Shown: piece by piece, positions 1-7,939 of the stretch
Layout: each line of letters starts with the position of its first letter
Position numbering within the stretch: the first letter of the stretch is position 1
Source: Rhodococcus sp. IITR03
Lineage (GTDB): Bacteria > Actinomycetota > Actinomycetes > Mycobacteriales > Mycobacteriaceae
Direction of reading: 5' to 3'
Assembly: GCA_001017865.1 (NCBI GenBank)
Contig: LATQ01000001.1
Location: 1,391,013 to 1,422,112 of the forward strand
Length of the DNA stretch: 31,100 nt
Program-made: the position numbers and the translations under genes
Notes under the pieces: generated by a model
Database searches by the model: none
Seen by the model: only the letters and a program-made list of their open reading frames with translations
Told to the model about the DNA's origin: nothing

Positions 1-1773
1 CTCAGCGCGACCGACGTCTGCACGTCGAGGACCAGGCGCGGGCCGCCGCGTTGTGGCGCATCCGGGAGGAGGGGGCAGGCCTGTCGGCGAGAAGTCCGAA
101 GGGACTGCCCGCGCACGCGGGATGGGAGGACGCCGCCGTCCCCGCCCACCGCGTCGGCGACTATCTCCGCGACTTCGAGGAACTGCTCGCCGGATACGAC
201 GTCACCGGCTATCCCTACGGGCACTTCGCCGACGGATGCATCCACATCCGCCTCGACATCCCGCTCGAGTTCCCGGCTTGTTCCGCGAATTCCTCTTCGA
301 AGCAGGCAAACTCGTCGCCGAGTACGGCGGGTCGATGTCGGGGGAGCACGGCGACGGCCGGGCCCGGAGCGAACTGCTGCCCTGATGTACTCGCCCGACG
401 CGCTCGCGCTGTTCGGCGCCGTGAAGTCGGTCTTCGACCCGGAGAACATCCTCAACCCCGGAGTGCTCGTCGACTCGCGACCCGTCGACGTCGACCTCCG
501 CGTCCCGGCCGCACGGAAGGTTCGTGAGGGTCTGGCCTTCCGCTATCTCGAGGACGGCGGCGACTTCACGCAGGCAGTCCACCGGTGCACGGGGATCGGC
601 AAGTGCCGCGCCGACAACACCGGCACCGGCGGAGTGATGTGCCCGTCCTTCCTCGCGACCCGCGAGGAGAAGGACTCCACCGCGGACGAGCCCGGGCACT
701 GCAGGAGATGCTCAACGGTCACCTCGTCGACGAGTCGTGGCAGTCGCCGGAGGTGCACGAAGCGCTCGGGCTGTGCCTGTCGTGCAAAGGATGCCTGTCG
801 GACTGCCCGACCGGGGTCGACATGGCGACCCTCAAATCCGAAGTGCTGCACCAGACCTACCGGGGACGGCGACGGCCCGCCAGCACTACGGTCTCGGCAG
901 ACTGCCGCAGTGGGCAGCGATCGCCTCCCGCGCGCCGCGTGCCGTCAACGCTCTGACCCGGATCCCGGGCGTCGCCCCGCTCGGCTTGACCGTCGCCGGC
1001 CTCGATCGACGCCGCCACGTTCCGGCGTTCGCTCCCCGCACCTTCCGGAAATGGTTCGCCGACACCCTCCCGCAACGATCCCGCACGGGCGACCCGGTGT
1101 TGCTGTTCGTCGACACCTTCACCGAGTACTTCACCCCGGAGATCGGAGCCGCCGCCGTGCGTGTCCTCGACGCCGCCGGTTACAGCGTGCACATCACCGA
1201 CGAACCTCGCTGCTGCGGGCTGACGTGGATCACCACCGGCCAGCTCGATCAGGCCCGGAAGATCGTGGGACGCACCGTCGCCGAACTCTTCCGCAGCGGC
1301 ATGCCGATCGTCGGGCTCGAACCGTCGTGCACCGCCGTCCTGCGCTCCGACGTGGTCGAACTGCTCGGGTCCGCGCCCGCGCGTCTCGTGGCCGACAGCA
1401 CCACGACCCTCGCCGAACTCCTCGCCGACTGGGAACCGCCGTCGCTGGACGGAACACGGATCGTCGCGCAACCCCACTGTCACCACCACGCCGTCATGGG
1501 CTGGGGTGCGGACGCACCCTGCTGCGACGCGCCGGTGCCGACGTGCAGCGACTCGCCGGCTGCTGCGGCCTGGCCGGAAACTTCGGGGTCGAACGCGGGC
1601 ACTACGAGGTGTCGGTGGCGGTCGCGCGGACCCAACTGCTGCCGGCGGTCGAGGCGGCATCCGACGACGCGGTGATCCTCGCCGACGGGTACTCGTGCCG
1701 TACCCAGCTCAGCGACCTCACGACGCGGCGCGGCACGCATCTGGCCGAGTTGCTGGCCTCACGACTGCCGTAG
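1..1773 (+). CDS. FAD-linked oxidase with Fe-S and CCG domains (D-lactate/glycolate dehydrogenase type), 5' partial
   Basis: This is the C-terminal part of a large GlcD/GlcF-like fusion. Such enzymes oxidise a 2-hydroxy acid through FAD and pass electrons through two [4Fe-4S] clusters. The visible part begins in the FAD-oxidase C-terminal region (GEHGDGRARSELLP). Two ferredoxin-like cysteine groups follow (CTGIGKC...CPS and CLSCKGCLSDCP), then two CCG modules (EPRCCGLTW and AGCCGLAGNFG) typical of GlcF/heterodisulfide-reductase-like subunits. The stop is TAG at 1771. The frame slips by one missing base near 273, 381, 680, 884 and 1513. At 680 restoring one C gives the family motif DSTRGRARAL, so the breaks look like sequence errors. 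The substrate cannot be told from sequence. The start lies left of the window. Confidence 0.85.
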   Translation, partial: LSATDVCTSRTRRGPPRCGASGRRGQACRREVRRDCPRTRDGRTPPSPPTASATISATSRNCSPDTTSPAIPTGTSPTDASTSASTSRSSSRLVPRIPLRSRQTRRRVRRVDVGGARRRPGPERTAALMYSPDALALFGAVKSVFDPENILNPGVLVDSRPVDVDLRVPAARKVREGLAFRYLEDGGDFTQAVHRCTGIGKCRADNTGTGGVMCPSFLATREEKDSTADEPGHCRRCSTVTSSTSRGSRRRCTKRSGCACRAKDACRTARPGSTWRPSNPKCCTRPTGDGDGPPALRSRQTAAVGSDRLPRAACRQRSDPDPGRRPARLDRRRPRSTPPRSGVRSPHLPEMVRRHPPATIPHGRPGVAVRRHLHRVLHPGDRSRRRACPRRRRLQRAHHRRTSLLRADVDHHRPARSGPEDRGTHRRRTLPQRHADRRARTVVHRRPALRRGRTARVRARASRGRQHHDPRRTPRRLGTAVAGRNTDRRATPLSPPRRHGLGCGRTLLRRAGADVQRLAGCCGLAGNFGVERGHYEVSVAVARTQLLPAVEAASDDAVILADGYSCRTQLSDLTTRRGTHLAELLASRLP

Positions 1774-1785
1774 GTGCGGCGCTCA

Positions 1786-2441
1786 TCATCTGCGGCGTCG
1801 TCCTCTGGTGCGTTCGCTGCGGGTAGGTCGTGGCCCGAGTTCGTAGGGGATCTTCAGGATGTGGCGGGTTTTGGCGTCGATATCGCAGTTGCCGGAGGCG
1901 ACGGAGTGGAGGATGCCGTTGTAAACGAGGTCCCACAGGTCGGGGTTGCGCTGGATCTCGCTGATCTTGAACGAGTGGATTTCGTTGCCGTGGGCATCTT
2001 TCAACCGGAGAACACGGCTGTAGCCGTCTGCGGAGAACTGGATGCGAGTGAGGTGGTAGGTGTCGACCCAGCTGCTGCGCCATTGCACCCAACTGGCACC
2101 GGCTGCGGTCCAATGGTTCGCGGTAGCGCGAAACATCATCCAGCGCCTACCGCCATGATGACCCACATGATCCACCAGTGGACCCAGCGGAAGTCTCCGT
2201 TGATGACGGTGAGATATACGATCAAGAGCAAGACCATGGAAAGCGCACTGGTGTACTTGTCGCGGACGGTGGGCTGGAGCCATTCGAGCGTGGGGCCGAG
2301 ATGATCCGGTGCCTCGGGCGGCTTTCGTGGGGAGCGCTTGACTGGTGTGTCTTCCGTACTTTTGTGAATGCGGGGCGCTCGGGGCGGGCGAGGCTCACCG
2401 GTGATCGAATCTGGCATCGGAGGTAGGTCGGTTGTATTCAT
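1786..2441 (-). CDS. Two-TM membrane protein, possible immunity protein of the adjacent cassette
   Basis: I do not recognise the family. With one missing base restored near 2137 it reads about 218 residues from ATG at 2441. A proline- and charge-rich N-terminus of about 60 residues precedes two close hydrophobic helices (ALSMVLLLIVYLTVI and VHWWIMWVIMAVG). A soluble C-terminal domain follows (LTRIQFSADGYSRVL, SFKISEIQRNPDLWDLVYNG, DIDAKTRHILKIP). It is the last gene of the minus-strand cassette, starting 8 bases after the stop of the large effector-like protein. Position and topology resemble membrane immunity proteins next to pore-type toxins, but that is inference. It converges with the Fe-S oxidoreductase, 12 bases away. 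Confidence 0.65.
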
Positions 2442-2449
2442 TGCTGTCC

Positions 2450-3607
2450 TCAGAACAGGTTTCCTACCCAGCGGGCCGCGGAGCCGGCAGCGCCGGAGAC
2501 ATCGTCCCAGTGTTCGATCACTTCACCGACGCCGAACGCGACACCGACCCCGACGCCGACAGCGAGAAGGGTGACAGGACCGCCTGCTGCACTCGCGAGT
2601 ATCAACTCGGTCGCTACGGTTCCGGCGACGAAACCACCGACATCCTTCGCAACCGCTTTGACTGCATCTCCGGTAGTTTCGGCATTGATCACATCACTGC
2701 TGGTCTGAGCAGCGGTGAACAGGAGTCCGGCCACAGGAATTTTGGATCCGAGTTTCGAGAGGGCTGACCCTTCCGGAAGTAAACTGTCGACGTTCTTTCC
2801 GAACAACTGGACGAACTTGTTGTCACCGATCCCCGCAAGCAGTCGAGAGTTCTCCGCAGCGAACCTCGCTGCATCGTCCGCCCCGCCTTGGAAGGCCCGA
2901 ACAGCCCGGGCCGCTGTGGCTTCCGGATACGGATCACCCAACCGCGCCGCTTCCGCAGCAAGCTCACGCAACCGAGCGAGGTTGCGCCTCGTGTCTCGGA
3001 TAGCTCTCCCCATTTCGACAGCTCGGAGACTGTCGTCGCTATGTATCCGCCCACGGTATGAGCCAAGAGCCATTCCCACTGGCTTCTGCGTCCTTCAGAA
3101 TCGTCGTCGGCCCGCGCAAGGCCTCTGCGAGTGCGTTGTGCGCTGCGGTTTCGACCGCGCGACCGTCCGCAACAAGCGCCGCAGCCGTCTCGTAGGCCGC
3201 GATCTGCTTCGCTCGAAGTGTCTGGAGCGCAATGTCGTACGAGTTCGGATCGGCGTCGAGTGGCTCACCGATGCCGACGCCGAACTCCACGGAGATACCG
3301 GCTTCCGCCGCTGTCGCCTCGGCCTGCGACATGCGTGACCGGGCGGTGACGAGCCCGTCGGCGAATGCGCGGAGGGCAGCGGCGATCACGTCGATCTGGT
3401 CTGCAGCCTCGGTCGTCCCGGTGATGATGCGGTCGAGGGTCGTGCGGAACGCATCTCCCGCAGGCTTCCGAACTCGTATTCGGATTCGGTGCGGCCGTCG
3501 CGTGCCGACTTCAACCGGTCGTTCACGCCCGTGGCGAGGGTGGCGAGCGAATCCGCACATGCGTAGCAGGAGGTGGGGTCGCCGAAGACTCGGGTGTCGA
3601 GACTCAT
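2450..3607 (-). CDS. Effector-like protein with helical N-terminus and hydrophobic Gly/Ala-rich C-terminus
   Basis: No catalytic domain is recognisable. With three missing bases restored (near 3470, 3070 and 3020) the protein is about 386 residues. The N-terminal 200 residues are helical and Ala-rich (AADQIDVIAAALRAFADGL, YDIALQTLRAKQIAAYETA), as in ESX/WXG100-type secretion targets. A charged helix follows (RAIRDTRRNLARLRELAAEA). The last ~100 residues hold hydrophobic Gly/Ala stretches (VGGFVAGTVATELILASAAG, VTLLAVGVGVGVAFGVG) and end in EHWDDVSGAAGSAARWVGNLF-like sequence, a layout common in secreted polymorphic or pore-forming proteins. Its ATG at 3607 overlaps the stop of the upstream small protein by four bases (ATGA), so the two are probably made together. 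A toxin role is inferred from layout only. Confidence 0.7.
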
Positions 3608-3879
3608 CCCTCACCGGCCTTCGCGATCTCCTGAGCAGTGTGCGACTCGGCGTCCTGGTAGGCGTGCAGACTGTCCTGGGTGGCGTCTGCTGCACTGGCC
3701 AGCGACCGGACCGCCGCGTCCAGGACGGAAGCAATCGACCCGAGAGCGTCGACGAGCAGCGGGGTGGCGGCACCCGCGTCGGGTATCGGTGCGGGATCGG
3801 ATCCGAGCTCGTCGATTCCCATCGCTCCGGTCGCCAGGAGTTTCGCGACGGCGTCGAGGTCGCCGATGTCGATGGTCAC
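3604..3879 (-). CDS. Small ESX-like helical protein with C-terminal YxxxE motif
   Basis: This is a 91-residue protein with a GTG start at 3879, chosen because it overlaps the preceding stop (GTGA) and gives the length usual for ESX/WXG100 partners. It is predicted to be mostly helical, with a Pro/Gly-rich loop at residues 26-38 (SDPAPIPDAG) between two helical parts. There is no WXG in the loop. Residues 74-78 read YQDAE, matching the YxxxD/E signal of actinobacterial type VII secretion substrates, and lie where that signal normally sits. The frame is intact. It overlaps the next gene by four bases. I infer a co-secreted partner or chaperone for the large protein encoded next; no export machinery lies in this window. 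Confidence 0.7.
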   Translation of the reverse strand: MTIDIGDLDAVAKLLATGAMGIDELGSDPAPIPDAGAATPLLVDALGSIASVLDAAVRSLASAADATQDSLHAYQDAESHTAQEIAKAGEG

Positions 3880-4178
3880 CGGGACCCCCTCCTTCCGCGC
3901 GGGTCCTCGAACGGATGGTCTTCGTCCTCGACCGGGGGCGGAGGTGGTTGTCGGCCGTCGAGCAGGACCACGTCGTACCGGGTGGTCCGATGGATCTCCT
4001 GTAGTCCTCTGCTGTCGACGCCCATCCACGGCTGCTGCGGTCCACAACAGCGGACCAGTTCCTCGAGTGAGGTGTAGGCGGGCAACGCCAACCGGTCGTC
4101 GGACAGGGTGCGCATCTCGAGCCGGACCTGCCCGGAGCTGTCGCGGCGTCGGATCGGCACATACAGAACGTCGCTCAT
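3876..4178 (-). CDS. SAV_915-like family protein
   Basis: This is a 100-residue intact protein with ATG at 4178 preceded by a G-rich ribosome site (GGGGG about 9 bases upstream). The central segment (RLALPAYTSLEELVRCCGPQ) resembles the actinobacterial SAV_915/SseB-like family, whose members often accompany type VII secretion-linked genes. The C-terminus is Pro- and acid-rich (PPPPPVEDEDHPFEDPRGRR) and probably disordered. It is the first gene of the four-gene minus-strand cassette, and its stop overlaps the GTG of the ESX-like gene. A perfect dyad lies 17 bases upstream of the start. Biochemical function is unknown. The family call is from memory of the motif, not a search. Confidence 0.65.
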   Translation of the reverse strand: MSDVLYVPIRRRDSSGQVRLEMRTLSDDRLALPAYTSLEELVRCCGPQQPWMGVDSRGLQEIHRTTRYDVVLLDGRQPPPPPVEDEDHPFEDPRGRRGSR

Positions 4179-4194
4179 CGAATCCCCCGATTCC

Positions 4195-4213
4195 GTCGTA
4201 CCCCCCGTACGAC
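4195..4213. promoter_or_regulatory. Perfect dyad GTCGTAC-N5-GTACGAC, operator-like
   Basis: Seven-base perfect arms flank a five-C spacer. The site lies 17 bases upstream of the SAV_915-like start (4178, minus strand) and 90 bases before the DoxX-like start (4303, plus strand), inside the only divergent promoter region of this part of the window. Placement suggests a repressor or activator site for the minus-strand cassette. No matching regulator gene is visible nearby. Confidence 0.45.
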
Positions 4214-4302
4214 TCGCCGAGACCTTACCGCAGCGGCGATGAGTTTCCGGCTCCTGCCCGGTCGGTATCTGCGACAACACCGCTACCTACCAGGAGGTCG
4301 TC

Positions 4303-4742
4303 ATGAACACCTTCACCCCATCCACCACCGGCACCCGCAACGACACCGCCGCGGCACCCTCACGCACCGCTCGCATCGCAGGCCTGATCGTCAGCGGCCT
4401 CGTCGTCCTGTTCCTGCTGTGGGACTCGATCATCATATCGCCAACGTCTCGCAGGTGCAGGAGGCCATGGCCGATCTCGGATTCGATCCGAGCCTCAACC
4501 GCGTGTTCGGCGTGGTCCTGCTGATCTGCCTGATCGCCTACGTCCTGCCGCCCACCGCGATCCTCGGTGCCGTTCTGCTCACCGGTTACCTCGGTGGTGC
4601 CGTCGCGACGAATCTACTCACCGAGCAGCCGATCGTCAGCACGACCCTCTTCCCGATCTACACCGGCATCTTCGTCTGGGGTGGATTGTGGTTGCGGGAC
4701 ATCGGGGTTCGCCGCATCATGCCGATTCGCCTGTCGCGGTGA
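4303..4742 (+). CDS. DoxX-like small integral membrane protein
   Basis: About 146 residues with one missing base restored near 4436 (CC read as C; correction gives [12 protein letters not shown]). The ATG at 4303 follows a strong ribosome site, AGGAGGT, at 4292-4298. It has four hydrophobic helices: [56 protein letters not shown] and [18 protein letters not shown]. The layout matches the DoxX/DoxX_2 superfamily, whose members are linked to redox and envelope homeostasis, but the exact role is unknown. Its last 26 bases overlap the 3' end of aftA on the other strand, so the two transcripts are complementary at their tails. Confidence 0.75.
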
Positions 4743-6643
4743 CGACGACGAACGGTCCCACCTCGGTCACGGTGAATCGGGGATCGTCGAACAGTTCCTT
4801 GGGGAAGGTCACCGTGTACCGCCGCACATTGGGATCGTTCGGGTAGACGTCCTCGGCCAGACGCAGCGTGTAGCCCTCGGCGCCCTGTCGGAAGACGACG
4901 GCGTCGGGGGCTCGCCACGGCAACTCCTCCCACGCGGCGAGCAGTTCGTCGGGGGAGGAGAGTTCCGACCACTCCTCGATCGCTGCGGCACGCGCGGAGA
5001 ATTCCGCCAGCGGGTTGGCGTAGTGCGAGGTCAGGGCCTGGAAACCGAAGTACGGGTAGTAGGCGAGGAAGGACGTGTCGGCCGTGAGGACACATGGTCG
5101 TCACGCTCGCCGCCCAACTGGGACAGCAGGACGTCGTCCACCTCGGCGTAGTAGGACGCGGCACCGGCGGGTCGCTGGTCGGCGCGTTCACCGGCCCCGT
5201 CGGTGTCGGTGTAGGCGACGGTGATCTCACCCCCGAGCACCTGCGGGATGTTCTGGGTGAACGCCAGCGCACCCAGAGCGCCCACCGCCACGAGAACCCT
5301 GCGCACGCGCGGATTCTCGCTGGTCGCCAGGCTGATCCACCGCGAGAAGTCGACGAAGGCGAATGCGCCTGCCGCAGCGAGCAGTACGAGCAGGATCACC
5401 TCGAGACGGAACGCGAGCAGGGTGTTGCCCACGGCGGTCAACGCCATCGACGCGAGGTACCACAGGTAGACCGCGATCACGCCCAGCCCGAGCGCCTGCG
5501 CCCGATGCGACGACGACGCGCGGCCCACGAGCCACACGGTGCCCAGCAACGACAACAGTCCGATCAAGGACATGTGGAACATCGGCAACGGCAGTCGCGC
5601 ACCGCCATCGGGAGATAGTGCGTTGCGGTACCGGACTCGGACGGAGGATTACCGCCCAGCACGTCGAACACGAACGGCGCCCACACGATCAACGCGACGA
5701 GCATCGCGATCACCGCGATCACCACGAGACGCACGAGCACCGGAAGGACCGCCCGCCACGACCCGGCGGCGCGACGCGCGAGGTACGCCGCGACGACGGC
5801 CATCACCGTCACCGCGAACGCCGCGATACCGAGGTAGAGGGTGTAGAAGGTCGCGGCGAGACCGAGGAACAGGCCCGTCCCCACGACGGCACCCCAGCCC
5901 TGCCGCACTCGGCCACCGCGTGTAGCGGGCAGGAAACCGCCCCAGGCCAGCACCAACGCCGGCGCGACCAGCACGGCGATCACCGCTCCGTAGGGCTCCG
6001 GCGAACCGTAGGCCAGCACGACGAGCGTCGTCGCGGTAGCTGCGAGCACCGCCAGGTCGGAGCGGACCAGTTCGGACCACAACACCAGAGCGACGACCGC
6101 CGCGACCGCCAGCGAACCGATCGCATACGGCTTGAACGCCTCCCAGCCGTCCATGCCCAGCACATTCGCGACACGGCCACCGATCCAGAACCACCCGGCC
6201 GGATAGAACGACGGCAGATCGGCGTAGTTCATGTCGCGCAACGCCGCGCTGTCCGTCAGCCGCGTGAGGAACTGGGTGCGGAACTCCTGGTCGACGGAGA
6301 TGCCGTGCAGGTAGAGGCGGGTCGCGGCGAGCGGCATCCCGAGGGTCGCGGTGACCAGACCGGACAGCGCCGCCCACGACAGCACCCGCGCCCCCGTCAC
6401 CCATCTGCGGCGACGCAACAGATAGATCGACAGGCCGAGCACGGCGAGCGCCGCGAACTGCATCACGGTGGTGACGGCCTGCGTCACGTTCGACGAATTG
6501 AACGCCGGCCACTGCACGCGGTCGAAGGCGAACAGCCCCACCGCCGCGACGAGTGCTGCGACGAGCGCTGCGCAGACGAACTGCACGAGCGCCGAGACGG
6601 CACGGCGTAACGGGGCTACTGCTACAGGAGTGTCGGCGAGCAC
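4717..6643 (-). CDS. aftA: AftA, galactan 5-O-arabinofuranosyltransferase
   Basis: AftA (family GT85, GT-C fold) transfers the first arabinofuranose from decaprenyl-phospho-arabinose onto galactan outside the membrane. With two missing bases restored (near 5609 and 5092) the protein is 642 residues, essentially the mycobacterial length. About 11-13 hydrophobic helices fill the first two thirds; the conserved loop [17 protein letters not shown] lies in the N-terminal half, and a soluble C-terminal domain follows ([39 protein letters not shown]). The GTG at 6643 is preferred because a TATGCT -10 hexamer ends six bases before it, giving a leaderless transcript. It follows dprE2 in the same direction, but a small plus-strand gene lies between them. 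No emb gene follows it within the window. Confidence 0.92.
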
Positions 6644-6649
6644 CCCACG

Positions 6650-6655
6650 AGCATA
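6650..6655 (-). promoter_or_regulatory. -10 hexamer TATGCT of aftA (leaderless)
   Basis: Read on the minus strand, TATGCT is followed by six bases and then the GTG of aftA. Transcription would begin at or next to the start codon, so no ribosome-binding leader is expected. No clear -35 was seen. Confidence 0.5.
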
Positions 6656-6799
6656 GAGATGCGTCCGCGAGACGAGTGGTGGCCCGATCCGCGCTGCAAA
6701 AACGCCGCCGTCCACCGGTTCGGGCCTTCATCCTGGAAGTTGCGTCGGGAAACCGGGCCGTCGGTACGGCCCGGGGAATCCGAACGAAAGGCTCAGATC

Positions 6800-7118
6800 A
6801 TGACAGGTAAAGCGGTTCGTGCGGCCCTTGCAACGCTCGCGACGGCACCTCTCCTCGTCTTCGGGGCGGCGCAGGCCTCGGCGTATCCGGTGATCGCACC
6901 GGGGAGCCCGGCGGCCCGATCGACGGCCGATTGTACGACCACCACGGCGTCGATCCCTACCAGTGCATCGTCCTCGGGACTCCGGGTGTCGGCTACGCGA
7001 CGAACGAGGCGGGACAGGACGGCACCGTGAACGGCGTCTTCGTGAACGAAGGGTCGATCAACACTGGTGCTACGGGCCGCCCGGGATGATCCACAGCGGA
7101 ACCGGATACGTCCGGTAA
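6800..7118 (+). CDS. Small secreted protein with one predicted disulfide
   Basis: The ATG at 6800 follows GAAAGG eight bases upstream. Two missing bases (near 6910, GGG read as GG, and near 7063, TT read as T) restore a 106-residue protein. Residues 1-28 form a typical signal peptide (MTGKAVRAALATLATAPLLV, then FGAAQASA) with cleavage expected after ASA. The mature part is about 78 residues, rich in Gly, Asp and Tyr, with two cysteines (DPYQC and NTGCYGPPG) that could pair outside the cell. It ends GMIHSGTGYVR. I do not recognise the family. The gene sits on the opposite strand between aftA and dprE2 and ends at a strong hairpin shared with dprE2. Confidence 0.7.
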
Positions 7119-7134
7119 CCCCTGAACAAGACGA

Positions 7135-7165
7135 CTGCCCCGCCGGAACGGGTCCGGCGGGGCAG
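7135..7165. terminator. 13-bp perfect hairpin between convergent genes
   Basis: The arms at 7135-7147 and 7153-7165 (CTGCCCCGCCGGA and its exact complement) enclose a five-base loop, ACGGG. The hairpin lies between the stop of the secreted-protein gene (7118, plus) and the stop of dprE2 (7180, minus), so it can end both transcripts. There is no clear T-tract, as is common for actinobacterial terminators. Confidence 0.8.
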
Positions 7166-7179
7166 CGGGTGCACGTCTG

Positions 7180-7939
7180 TCAGATCGGCAGCTTGCGGAA
7201 GATCGCGCGTGGCAGGTGACGCAGCACGATCATCACGAACCGGAAGGTGCCCGGTGCCCAGACGATCTCCTTGCCGCGATCGGAGGCCGCAACCGCGAGC
7301 TTCGCGACGTCCTCCTTGTTCACGGTGAGCGGCGCCTCGTCGACGTGCGCGCTGAACTGCGTGCGCACCTGGCCGGGGCGCACGACGGTCACGCGCGGAC
7401 CGAACGGACGCAGCGCCTCACCGAGACCGAGATAGAAACCGTCGAGGCCGGCTTGGTGGAGCCGTAGACGAAGTTGGCGCGCTTCACGCGCTCGCCGGCG
7501 ACCGACGACATCGCAATGATGCGGCCGAAGCCTGCGCCTTCATCCTGTCGCCCACCAGCACACCCACGGAGACCGCGGCCGTGTAGTTGACCTCCGCGAC
7601 CCGCACGGCCTTGCTCTGGTTCTGCCACAGCTCCTCGGCGTCGGCGTCCAGACCGAAGGCGACGATCGCGATGTCGACGTCGCCGTCCTTCCATGCCTGG
7701 TCGATGACGGCCGGGTGGCTCGCGGTGTCGAGCGCGTCGAAGTCGATCAGGTCGACCTGCGTCGCACCCGCGGCCTTCGCCTGGGCGACGGCGTCCTCAC
7801 GACGCGGGTCGCCGGGCAGAGCCGCGAGGATCACGCGAGCCGGTGCCTTGCGCAGGTACTCCTCGACGATGGCCAGGCCGATCTCGGAGGTGCCACCGAG
7901 CAGCAGCAGGGTCTGGGGGTTGCCGACGGCGTTGATCAT
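7180..7939 (-). CDS. dprE2: DprE2, decaprenylphosphoryl-2-keto-ribose reductase
   Basis: DprE2 is the NADH-dependent short-chain dehydrogenase that reduces the keto intermediate made by DprE1 to decaprenyl-phospho-arabinose. With two missing bases restored (near 7533 and 7455) it is 253 residues, the usual length. The N-terminal nucleotide-binding motif is [14 protein letters not shown]; the active-site Ser lies in [10 protein letters not shown] and the Tyr/Lys pair in FVYGSTKAG. The C-terminus ([19 protein letters not shown]) is amphipathic and may contact the membrane. The ATG at 7939 shares one base with the dprE1 stop (TGATG), showing tight co-translation with its partner. Correcting the second slip gives the expected [19 protein letters not shown]. 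Confidence 0.93.

Noticed and set aside
1..1773. Calling the first oxidoreductase, and other broken genes, pseudogenes
   Set aside because: The frame changes follow the same one-base homopolymer loss seen in genes expected to be essential, and all downstream motifs stay intact after correction.
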